A stretch of 64,000 bases of DNA. It comes from Panopea generosa (Eukaryota > Mollusca > Bivalvia > Adapedonta > Hiatellidae). The notes under the pieces are model-generated. The model worked only from the letters and a program-made list of their open reading frames with translations. It had not been told where the DNA came from and made no database searches. The translations under genes and the position numbers were made by a program. How positions within the stretch are numbered: position 1 is the stretch's first letter; every line of letters begins with the position of its first letter. The stretch lies in the NCBI GenBank assembly GCA_029582155.1, contig CM055905.1, forward strand, positions 65,253,952 through 65,317,951, read 5' to 3'. This document shows positions 1 to 11,581 of the stretch, piece by piece.

Positions 1-2160
1 ATTTTTTTCATTTTCCCATAATATTCGTAAGGAAAATTCAAAAATCCATTGTAATGCCCCTTTATATCCTAGCCCCTGGACTTGCAAAAGCTTCAAACCC
101 ATACGTAATCATTGTATCAACAAAATTATTTGACTGACTGGCTATTGATAAAAAACATTCATAAAAATGTCCAATTTTAACCATATCTCACCGACCCCAT
201 CCCCGGCTTTATGGAAATTCAATCCTCTTTTACTGTAACTAAACAATGCTTTGGATCTCAAATTGATTAACAACATATTTACACAAATGGACGTAAAAAC
301 GAGAATTGTCCATTTTCCCATAGTATTCCTATCTAAAAACTCAAAGTCCCCTTACAGGGCCTCTGTACATCCATTGTAGGTGTAGCCCCATCATTATTTT
401 TAGTTTTTATTCTATAGTAAGTTTGAAGGCTTGTTATTCATAGAGAGACCCAATGAAAGATGTGAAACCTACATTTTACTGTTTGTCAACCTCTGCACTA
501 ACCTCTGCACTATCAAAATATGATGAGAAAAGTAGGGGTCTGCTCAATGTGTACGATGTTGACAAAATGAAAGTAGACTTCCGAAAGCATGTATTCATAC
601 CCCAATTTCCAAGCATCAATTTTGTTTTCTTAATTCACAGTTCAAACATGACAATGCTATCAAAATGTTCAAAATACATCAATAATGCCATTCAAATAAA
701 AAAATGAGCATTAAAATAAGGAAAATGCATTTTAAAGAAGAAGAAACGAGGAATATTCATAACGGCCATTATGCGACTACCATACGGAAGCACTTCCTAT
801 CTCCAATTGTGGTACTATGCCTTATAGAAATTCAATCCTGCTTATTGAACTAAATCTTATTTGCTATGACTAGGAGATGCTTCAGATCTAAATAGAGAAT
901 TTTCAGTTTTCCTATAGTATTCCTATGTAAAATATAAACTACGCTTGCAAGTCCACTATGATAGCCCTTGATTTGTATAAACTTCAAACCGCTACTCAAA
1001 GGGACAACTTACATCAAGTATGACCTATTTGACAGACCGGTTGTTGAGAAGAAGATATTTGAAAATGTACAATTTTGTGACCCTACCTGGTCCCCTTTGA
1101 GAAAGTCAATCCTTCTTATTGAACAAAGTTGTATTTGGTATGAATAGAAGATGCTGCAGAAGTCAAACTGAATAAAACAAATTAATAAATGGATGAAAGA
1201 AATAGAACTTTTCGTTTACCCATAGTATTCCTACATAAAACTCAAAGTCCCCTAACAGGGCCCGTATCAATACAAGCCACTTGATTTGTACTTTAAACAC
1301 CTACTCATAATAATCAATGTAAACAAATTTGGCTGACCGGTTTTTGAAAAGAAAACCCTTGTGTGACCCACCCTGGCTCCTTATGGAAAGTCTCCTTATT
1401 GAACCAAACCTTATTTTCCATGACTAGATGATGCTTCAAAACTCAAATTGAATAATAGTTTTGACCAAACGCATGGAAAAATAAGAATTTTCTGTTTTCC
1501 CACAATATCCCCAAGTAAAACTCTAAGTCCCTATAAACATTAGCCCCTTAAATCTTATCTTCATTGAAACCCCTAGACATAAGGATACTTCATGCTAACT
1601 ATGAACGAATTTGCCTGACCGATTCTTTAGAAAACGGTTTTTGTTATTCCCAATTCGTAACATTTTTGGGCCCCTCCTGACCCCTAAAGACAGTGGAACT
1701 CAGTCATATTAACAAATCTGAACCTCCTTGACCAAACAATGCTGTGAAAATATAGGCAAATTCAGTCCCATTTAAATATTAATGTTTATTATAATAACAT
1801 GTGTCCCCTAATTGAACCATCGGGGCGGGGTCATTTTTAACCCCAGGGTCACCATTTGTACAAATCGAACAGAACTAAAGTTGGTTATCATTACTACATA
1901 AATATTTTCAAAATCTGAAAGAAGATTTTTTAAGTTTTTGATAATTTTTAATAACCGCGGTCATCTTGAATTTCATATTGAAAACAGATTTCTGTAGTCT
2001 CCTATGCAATAACAATATTCACGTGAAGTTTAATTGGCCTAGTGGTTTCAGACAAAGTGCTGCTAATGTATGACAGACGACAGATAACAAACGACAGATA
2101 ACCGACGACGGACAACGCGCCTTCGCATAAACCCTTCTAGCCTTTGGCCAGTATAGCTAA
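1..2160. repeat. Degenerate tandem tract of a dispersed repeat (family A)
   Basis: About 300-base units recur with variants of catagtattcctatgtaaa, then 'aagtccccttacagggcc', 'agcccctttatttgaacaa' and 'agggatcatttataccaaa'. Copies start near 310, 910, 1215 and 1500. The tract ends near 2160 with the line ccttctagcctttggccagt, which is repeated at 37510. No gene is visible; the short open frames here are repeat shadows. Confidence 0.7.
415..815. repeat. Dispersed repeat copy, inverted relative to 19870-20290
   Basis: The segment from 'tttgaaggcttg' through 'acccaatgaaagatgtgaaa' to 'cataacggccattatgcgac' reappears as the reverse complement at 19870-20290. The short open frame at 453-707 and its counterpart at 20034-20231 both fall inside this repeat and are not considered genes. 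Confidence 0.65.
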
Positions 2161-3337
2161 CAACAGACTTTGACCATACAGACAACAGAAATAAACAGAA
2201 CCTGTATTTACTGCCAATATTATAGTAAATAAATTGTTTTATCAATTGTGATACGACTGTCCAAGTGCATGCATGCACGTAACAATTTATCCAACATAAA
2301 ATCTGTGGCAAATCAAGATATCATAAAAGACAATATAAATAATATAAACAGATCCAATGATAATGATATTATATGAAAATTGGGAATGTAATTGACTTGT
2401 TAATTTAACTCATGGTACTATTGACAGTTAATTTTAGGACAAAAACAGCAAACTGCCGTAATTATTGCACTTGTTTCTGTAAATGAAACCGAACCGTAGG
2501 CATAATGCCTGTAAATGCATGTATGTTTATTGTTTGATACATTATGGGACACAACTCTTACTATGTTTTTATATGTATACACAATCACCATTATAATTAT
2601 AGGTTACTATTCTTGATTCTATATACTGCATGTATCCTCTCTGATAGCATCATTATATATCGGTCACTCTTGGAATAAACATCTTAACTGGACATATGCC
2701 TTTATACTACTAATATCTCTCCTTTCTGTCCACATACATAACAATTTTGTTTTAGATTTATTTATTTTACATCGATTGATAAACAAGTTATTTCGACTTA
2801 AACAAATCATGCATGAGGTCTTCCTGGATTGAAAAGTATCGATCCTGCGATCCTGGACCCCAACTGTGTTGAATTTGGGTAGGTTTTTTTAAATGTATAC
2901 AGTGTTAAAGGACTCCTAAAATAATGTTATTGTCAAAACTATTACTAAAAGTCCTAGATTGAATGAAACAAAACGTTTGCGTTTACGTAACCGTGCGTCG
3001 GCAAATAGCATCATTGAAATGTACATGAAAAACTTGAAAGTGGCATGTTAACATCATTTGTTTTTAAAGTTGTGTATAGTTCTAATGTTTCCTTTTTGTA
3101 ATTCAATAATATCATTATTGAACATAAGCATCTATCCCCAATACTACATTTACTTCTGAAATGCGTTATATTCAAAATTAGCATATTATCACATTTCGGC
3201 TCCTTTAATTTGTGACGTCACACACGAAGCTTGCTCTATTTTGCAATTTGTGTTTATCGACTTAGATTTAATAAAAATGTGCTTTGTTTGGCTAGTGAGT
3301 AGGGTTGTGATAGCTTCTTTTAACTATAAGAAGCGAT
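2161..3337. other. AT-rich stretch without recognised features
   Basis: No exon with splice sites, no RNA gene and no clear repeat boundary was seen on either strand. A TGACGTCA site occurs near 3213. Confidence 0.4.
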
Positions 3338-6300
3338 GAACAAGAGGCCAAAGATGGGCTTTAGTCGCTCATCTAGTTTCACATGCCACTTCCTTTCAAA
3401 GTTTGTATGGACTAGGCATTTGAAGAACTTACAAAGAACTTCGAATTATAGTTAAATATGATAAAAATAAGAAATATCTGTTTTCCAATAGCATTTCCAT
3501 GTAAAGTGAAAGGCACCCTACTAAGCTCCAATGGACCTTTGCCCCTAATTTCAAGCAGACACCTTACATACTGATTTCACTGTCACTTCTTTTAAAATTT
3601 TGAGAAATATCTGTGTTCACATAGTATTTCTATGTAAAAACTAAAGTCCCCTAACTGGGCCCCAATTAAGACTAGCTCCTTTATTTGAACAAACTTGAAA
3701 CCCCTACTTATAAGGACCATTTATACCAAATAGGAACACATTTGGCTAATTTGTTCTTCAGAAAGATATATGACATTCACAATTTATCTCTTTTTGGATC
3801 CCTGCTGAACCTTACGTGTATAACATTCACTTTAATCGCCCAGTCTCAACTGTAATGACTAAACAAAGCCCCAGACATCAAGATGTTTAAAACAACACCT
3901 AAAATATTAGAAAAAAACATATTTCCTGTTTTTCCATAGTATTCCAATGTAAAAATTAAACTCCCATTACTAGACCCCAATGGAACCTAGCCCCTTTATT
4001 TGAACAAACTTGAAAACCCTACTCACAGATACCAAATATAAACAAATTCACATTCCCCCCCCCCCCCTTTTTTTTTGGCCCTGCTGACATTTTATGGATA
4101 CCAAATCCCCCTTTAAGGACCCAGTCAAACTATTACGACTAAACGATACTCCAGATCTCAAGATGATTAAAATAATTCCTAAAATAGATGATAAAAAGAT
4201 AATTTACTATTTTTACAAAGTACTCCTATGTTAATATCAAAGTCCCTTATTCGGCCCCAATATACCCTAACCTCCCCATTTGAACAAAATTGAAACTTCT
4301 ACTCATAGGGATCATTTATGCCAAATAATGAATTTGGGTCATAAGTTGATGAAAAGAAAATGTTTGAAATTTCACAATATTATCCTTTTTTGGGCCCCTT
4401 CTGGTCCCTTATGGATAATAAATCCACTTTAAAATACCAAGTTTGCTCATGTAAGCCAAAAATTCATACAGCAGTATCAGAAAATTTCGATTTTATGTAT
4501 AATTTTACATTTACTTTGAAATGAGGGAGGACAATTTAAATCTTGGAAATTTCGTCCAGTAATTTTATATTAAATATTTACTTAATACTATACTTGACTA
4601 TTTTTTAAGATATTTTTCTAAACCTATACATGTTAAGAAACAACAACAAAAATGTTTAAAGGGATGTAATAAACTCTTAAACAAGAGTTTTGACTTCACC
4701 AATGTATCCCGTTTTGGGTCCCTGTTGGCCCTTCATGGAAATTAAATACCCTTTAAAGGTCTCGGGCTCAGCTGTTATGATGACTAAACAATGCTCCAAA
4801 CCTGAAGATGACTAAACAATTCCTAAAATAACTGATAAAACAGAATTTACTGTTTTTCCATAGTATTCCTATGTAAAAATCGAAGTCCCCTGAATAGATC
4901 CTAGCCCCTTCATGAAAACAAACATAAAACCCATAGGGATCATTTATACCAAATATGAACGAATTTTACTGGAAATTTCTTAAGAAGGAGATTTTTTGAA
5001 AATTCACAATTTAACCTCTTTTTGGGCCCCTGTTGAACCCATTTTGGATATTAAATTCCCTTTAAAGGACACAGTCTTAACGGTTATGACCAAAAAATGT
5101 TCCTGACCGCTAGATGATTGAAATAATACGTAAAATAGGTGATAAAATCAGACTTATCTGTTTTAGCATAGTATTCTTATGTAAACAAAGTCCCCTTACG
5201 GGACACCGGTAGAACCTAACCCCTTTATTTGAACAACTTTAAAACAGCTATTCATAGTGGACATTTAAACCAAATATTAACACATTTTGGCAAATCAGTT
5301 TTTGAGAAGAAGATTCTTGAAATTTCACAATTTTATCTTTCTTTCCGGCCCCTGCTAGTGCTTTATTTTTATATCAAATTCCCTTTAAAGGACCCTATCA
5401 CAAATGCTATTTTTAAGCAATGCTCCAGGCATAAAGATAATTGAAATAATACCGTAAATAGATCAGAAAAGCAGAATTTCCCGTTTTCCCATAGTATTCC
5501 TATGCAAAAATCCTCTTATTGAACCCCAGTATTACTTGACCTCTTTATTTGAACAACTTTTAAACCTCTATTCATAGGGGTCATTTAAACCAAATAATAA
5601 CATATTTTGGCTAGTCAGTTTTTTAGAAGATTTTTAAATTTTCTCAATTTTATCTGTTTTAGGGCTCTTGCTTGTCCCTTATTTATATCAAACTGCCTTC
5701 AAAGTACCCTATCTCAAATGTAATGTTCTAAGCAATCCTCCAGACATAAAGATTATTTTAATAATAGCTTAAATAGATCAGAAAAGCAGAGTTTTCCGTT
5801 TAACCAAAGTATTCCTATGTACAAATCAAAGACCCCTTACTGGTCCCCAATCGATCCTAGCCCATTTGTTTGAACAAATTGGAAACTCCTAGTCATAGGG
5901 ATCATTTATACTAAATATGAACGCATTTGATTGACTATCCAGATTCTTACAAAAGAAGATTTTTTAATGTAAATGTTAAGCTGACACGTCCCCAGGGTGT
6001 GGCCAATTTTGACCCTAGGGTCAAGCCTTGAGCAAATATGATAGACACTCATAGATGATACTACATATATAATATTAAAATTGCACTTTCGGAGAAAAAG
6101 ATTTTTGAAATTTAAAAAAAACAAGATATGTGACTGGTAAGTGTCCCCAATCGATCCTAGCCCGTTTGTTTGAACAGATTGGAAACTCCTAGTCATAGGG
6201 ATCATTTATACTAAATATGAACGAATTTGATTACACGATTCTTTAGAAGATTTAAATTTTCCTATGTTAAGCTAACATGTCCCCAGGGTGTGGCCAATTT

Positions 6301-6430
6301 TGACCCTAAGGTCATGTCTTGAGCAAATAAGATAGTCACTCATAAGATGATACTACATGCAACATATCAAAATTACACTTTCGGAGAAGATTTCTAAAAT
6401 TTTGAAAAAAAAAAAGAAATGTCACTGGTA
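3338..6430. repeat. Family A repeat array
   Basis: It starts with 'acaagaggccaaagatgggc', similar to the 'acaagaggcccaagaggacc' start at 35870. Roughly 320-base degenerate units follow, near 3480, 3610, 3930, 4205, 4855, 5165, 5485 and 5805, each with a 'catagtattcctatgtaaa' line. Two near-identical 300-base blocks lie at 5850-6130 and 6145-6430 (both with 'ccccagggtgtggccaattt'). A C13/T9 homopolymer lies at about 4057-4077. No gene. Confidence 0.65.
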
Positions 6431-8590
6431 AGTGTCACATGCCCCCCAAATGGTCTGTGAAAAAATCAGTATATGTTATAATAGGTAGCGAAGTGTCCAT
6501 GAATATCAAGAGTAATGAAATGACGTTTCAGGAATGCAATTTCACTTGTTTTTGTTTTTTTTCATTAAAGTGTGACCTTGACCTTTGTGTAAACTTGACA
6601 TTGACATCTAATGTAACGGTCTTGGAATTTCTACAGGTAAATGCAGGTGACACATCATCATGACATGCTGATCACTTGTGTAGTGTTTTACATTAACGCT
6701 CATCCGGGTGTCCATGACAACTGAACCGTGGGTACGGACAAATAAAAATATAAGACTGCTAGCCCGACTAGACAAGCGAAAATTCAGAAATTAAACACGG
6801 CATCTCTTTTTCGTAAATCCCCTGTTTTTTTAACCTTGATAAGACAGTTTATTTAGTTAATTTATATCGATGTGACTAGTACCATAATTCAAGAATAAAG
6901 TAGGACAAGTTGTTTTTTGTCAGGACAAGCTGATTTTAGAAATATTTGTCCGACTGGACAAGTGATATAAAAATTTATGTAATTGCCTGACTTGTGTCAA
7001 GCTATTTTAAAATCCCTCCATGTAACACAAAGTGACAGACCAGTTATGAAATATAAAACAAACTAAAAATGTGACCTTGAGGTTAGGTGCTGGGTCTTAA
7101 CGTGACACGTCGTTATGTCATGTTGATCAATTGATAAATTGAGTCAAGTGTTTCTGAAATCCATCCATGTACGAAAAAGTTACAGGACGGACTTGAAATC
7201 TCAAACAAACTCAAGGTGTTGTCATACAAACTCAAAGTGTGACCTTGACCTTTCAGGTACGGATCTAGGTATTACGTGTGACACGTCGTCATATCGTTTT
7301 GATCAAATGAGCCAAGTTAAAACAAAGTTACAGACCAGACACACAATATCAAACAAATACACAGTGTGATCTTGACCTTTAAGAAAAGGTTCTGGATTTA
7401 ACATACAACACTTAACTATGTCATGTTGATCAACTGACCATACGTGACAAAGTTACAGACCGGACACGAAATCTCAAACACTGGAAGTGTTGTCAAACAA
7501 AGTTAAATTGTGAACTTGTTGATCATTAGTAGCAAGTATTTATTAAATCCATCTATGCATCACAAAGTTAAAGGCCGGACACGAAATCTCCATCAGACTG
7601 AAAGTGTCATCAAACAAAATTAAATTGTGACCATGACCTTTGAAGTGGGAGTCTTGGTGTAACGTGCGACATGTAATCATGTTATGTTGATCATTTACAC
7701 AATCCATCCATGCATGACAAAGTTACAGGCCGGACACGAAATCTAACACAGTCTCAAAGTGTGACCTTGACTTTGGTACCGGTGTGGGTCTAACTCGCGA
7801 CACGTCGTCATGCTATGTTGATCATTAATTTTATAGCAAGTATCTTTAAAATCCATTAATGCATGACAAAGTTACAGGCCGGACACTGAATCTCTCACAG
7901 ACTCAAAGTTTTATCAAATAAACTCAAAGTGTGACCTTGAACTCTGAGGTACGGGTGTGGTCTTACTTGCGACATGTCGTCATGTTACAACAAATGTATG
8001 TTGATAATTTTTAACAAGTTTTTATAAAATACATTAATGCACGACAAAGTTAAAGGTTCGCGACACGTCATGTTTTGTTGATCATTAATTTTGTAGCAAG
8101 TATTTTTAAAATCCATCTATGCATGACAAAGTTACAGGCCGGACACGAAATCTCACACAGACTCAAAGTGTTATCAAACAAACTATAAGTGTGACCTTGA
8201 CCTTTGAGGTACGGGTGTGGGTCTTTCTCGCGATACGTCGTCATATTATGTTGATCATTTGTAGCAAGTATTAAAAAATCCATCTATGCATAACAAAGTT
8301 ACGGGCCGGACACGAAATGGAGGACGAACGGACTGCAATTACTATATGCCACCCCCAAAAATTGTGGTTGGGGGGAGGGGGCCTAAAAACTGATACACTT
8401 CTGTGGCTGGGCCAAGTTTGACCCCTGGGTTATCATTTGAAAACACTTGAGAGAGCTTTGTTTAAGAATGCTTCATACAAAATTTTGTGAAAATCTGTCA
8501 AGCGGTTTCAGAGAAGTTGTTTGAAGCAAATGTTAACAACGGACGACAGACGACTGACAGACAATAGCTCATCCTGACCGTTGCTCAGAT
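6430..8590. repeat. Tandem array of about 150-base repeats (family B)
   Basis: Units carry 'gtgaccttgacctttgaggt', 'cgacacgtcgtcatgttatg', 'ttgatcatt' and 'catgacaaagttacaggccg'. Copies occur near 7020, 7170, 7320, 7450, 7560, 7715, 7865, 8045, 8125 and 8290. The tract ends in 'gctcagatgaactaaaaa' at about 8586, similar to the 'gctcaggtgagctaagaa' end at 39595. The same family recurs at 30430-30780. No gene. Confidence 0.65.
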
Positions 8591-10100
8591 GAACTAAAAA
8601 TGGTCGTATGAGAAGATATTTCGTAAAGTGTCGCGACAAAAATATTATAAATTGCGTAGGGATGAATGGATGGAGGATAGATGGATGTTTTAAAACGGAC
8701 GTACAGACGTTCTTTGGGGGGAACCCATAATCTCTTAAACTACCGCGGGCATGTATAGATTGACAGACGTAAGGGCCGCCGACCGGACGGATGGATGGAT
8801 GAATGAAACGGTAGATGGGTGAACTTATTGCTGCATTGATGGATAATTACAAGAGCGTGTATGATTTTAAAACCAGCGGGTTGATAACGAAATAGTTGGA
8901 ATAGTTTGCTTGCAAATGGTAATAACCGGCGAGTCCATAATATAGTGCGAGTTTCCAAAATATTACATTGCAATTCGTGATTGCATATAGATTACGACTT
9001 GTGTTCATTATTAATCAATGCAAAACTATCACAGGTTACCACGCTTACACAATTAAGTATACAGATACAACAATAGTTATCAAAACAAACAAAAATAATT
9101 TCCTCCTTGTAAGACTTCGCTGTTAAAATTGTGAATAACTTTCGTATGTCTCGATATTCTTTAACTTGTAACAAACAAACCATTTCCAAAGTAACTATCT
9201 GTGTGTTATGTTGATTTAGGTAGATTGAAACGTATGATAATGAAATAGACATGTACACCATGTATATTAACACTGTGTGCCTATTGTATAATTATAATAG
9301 CTGTTGTGCGATTATTTGTTTGAATAAAAAGTTATGTACATCTGACTTTGAAAACTGAACTATACCTAAAGGTTTTTATTTTAACACTGCCACACACACA
9401 GACACACAAAAACAAAAGCTTTGACAAAAAGTATATCAATTATAACATTAAAATAAAATGAACCTCCTCCGGATTTCAAACACAAGATGTCGGGGAGGGG
9501 TGCGGGGGGACTCGCCGGTTATTACCATTTGCAAGCAAATTACATAAAATAATATCGTTTTTACCTCAAATCAGAAGAGTTAAGAGTTAAAATATAGAAA
9601 ACGGATATTTATATCAGACAAAATGGCAATCGAAAAATTTCAGAGTACATTTGTATATTTTTATATAAAAGTGCATATACATACATATATATAAACGTAT
9701 ACTGTATACATATTACAAGCAAATAATTCAAAAGGGTCAGGCCACATATGCTCACCACAATACTATCTAATATTCGGTACCATACACGGATGCTTTCTGA
9801 AAGCGATATCGTTTCGGGAAGACTTTAATATTCAATGGAATTTGAAAGAAATGTAGTAGAGTTACCATAGGCAGATCCAAGATTTTTGATCAGGTCGGAT
9901 AGCTTGAGCCAATTTCATGGGGAGAGGGCAAATTAAGAAAATAATATTCTAAAACTTCTGCCCACACGCACACACACACAACACTCACATACATACACCT
10001 CTTTGGATCTGAAATTGGTTATATATTGAAAATGACTCTTTAATCATTTTCGAACTCTATTATATTGACAGGTCCAATATCATGATTATACGATTCTGAT
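8591..10100. other. Non-coding stretch with simple-sequence patches
   Basis: It contains ggatggatg-type repeats (8660-8815) and short CA-rich patches near 9390 and 9965. The phrase ccggcgagtcc near 8925 and ctcgccggttattaccattt near 9510 form a distant inverted pair of about 30 bases (with 'ttgcttgcaaatggtaataa' at 8906). No exon or RNA gene recognised. Confidence 0.4.
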
Positions 10101-10205
10101 GATCTTATGACGTCACATTTTACTAAACAGGATCTAATATGCAAATCATGTATAGTTTATATCAAAATACAATTATATCTTTCATTAAATGTCCTACATG
10201 CCACA

Positions 10206-10760
10206 CCACGTATATTGCTTGAGACAAGGGGTACATCAGCGATCATCCTCTCACTTCCTATTTTGGGCCCATATAGAAATCGACATAGGGTTCCTATATG
10301 GGTGACACCACGTAGATTGCTTGATACAAGGGGCACATCAGTGGTCATCCTCTCACTGCCTATTTGGGGCCAACAAAGAAATCGACATAGGGTTCCTATA
10401 TGGGTGACACCACGTAGGTTGCTTGATACAAGGGGCACATCAGCGGTCATCCTCTCACTGCCTCTTTGGAGCCCGTAAAGAAATCGACACAGGGTTCCTA
10501 TATTGGTCACATCATGTAGATGCTGGAAGCTAAGGGTACATCAGCGGTCATCCTCTTACTGCCTATTTGGGGCCCATATAGAAATCGACACAGGGTTCCT
10601 ATCTGGGTCACTCCACGTAGATTGCTTGAGACAAGGGGCAGAATTTGAGAGAGAAAATCCATCAGCGGTCATCCTCTCCCTGCCTATTTTGAGTCCATAT
10701 AGAAATGAACATAGGGTTTATTGGTCCTGTGTGCTTTGCTTGCTGGGAAGCTATTTCATA
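10206..10760. repeat. 102-base tandem repeat, about 5 units
   Basis: Units start with 'ccacgtagattgcttgatac' at about 10206, 10308 and 10410, with two more diverged units after. Because 102 is a multiple of 3, frames stay open on both strands across the array (10107-10478 plus and 10157-10510 minus). These repetitive peptides are very probably not proteins. Confidence 0.75.
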
Positions 10761-11391
10761 TTCACATATTACAGACGCTATGTAAAACTGTGACACCTGT
10801 GGCAGTCACTAATTTGACGGTGACACAAAAGACCAGGCTTGAACAATCTTGGTAGAGGAAAATCGACCAATGATATTTGTAAAATATCTAATATCTAGCC
10901 TTGCAGAAGAAGATTTTAAAAAGTCCACTTACTAGACGCCTTCCTACCTTTAAAGGACCCATTCTCAACTATTATGACTATACATTGTTGCAGCAGACAA
11001 GAGAATAAAATTACATTACCCTTTTCCCATAGTATTCCTATATAAAAGTCAGTCTCAATATTGGGCTCGAATTGACCCTGTACCTTTCATTTGAACACAC
11101 ATGAAACCTCTTCTCATTTATAACAAATATAATTTTTTTCTTAATAAAAACAATTCTATTTGCCATATATTCAGAGTTGGCAGAATCAAGGTTGAATACT
11201 GTTTTGATGGCCAATAATTACAGAAACTTCAACTTCATTGTGGTTGGTTGGGGATGTACACCTGCAACCCTTGGATTGACAGTAACAACAATTACTGACT
11301 GATCTGTCCAGGTCCTAGAATCACGTGGTTTGGCTTTACCTGACTTTTCTGGTGATCCAAATTACATGCTCCATAAGATCCTGGGACAGTG

Positions 11392-11556
11392 TCACTTAAC
11401 AAGGGCTTGATAAACATCAAGAAGATGCCTTGTCGTACCCTTTATTGCTGTTATGGCTTCTGCTAAGTCGCCTGTATATTTTTCTTTATGTAAGGTGATG
11501 CATTGTTCTGTATCTACCGTGATTGTTCTGCAATTGTCTTCATGCTGCGTTGGTGG
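11392..11556 (-). other. Alternative open frame overlapping the candidate last exon (54 residues)
   Basis: Directly after a CATAG acceptor-like site, a frame stays open for 54 codons to TGA. It starts [20 protein letters not shown] and contains KYTGDLAEAITAIKGTTRHL. The composition looks coding, with good amphipathic spacing, but its phase (0) does not match the donor of exon 16 (1). It could be a relic or alternative last exon, or chance. No family is recognised. Confidence 0.25.
11441..11446 (-). promoter_or_regulatory. Candidate polyadenylation signal
   Basis: AATAAA on the minus strand about 70 bases after the candidate stop codon of the composite gene. It is in a plausible place for 3'-end formation, but the hexamer is common in AT-rich DNA. 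Confidence 0.35.
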
Positions 11557-11581
11557 CTATGTCCTTTAGATGTTTCGTCTC
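11514..11581 (-). CDS. Exon 17 (candidate terminal exon): short basic tail and stop
   Basis: 68 bases from a phase-1 acceptor (GAACAACAG) to a TAG at 11514-11516. It adds about 22 residues, [20 protein letters not shown] then SR, hydrophilic like the end of exon 16. An AATAAA lies about 70 bases past the stop. The polypyrimidine tract before the acceptor is weak, and another frame across the same segment is also open, so this is a reasonable but unproven end to the gene. Confidence 0.4.

Noticed and set aside
8992-9273. 93-residue minus-strand open frame
   Set aside because: Low-complexity AT-rich composition, no family resemblance and no splice context.
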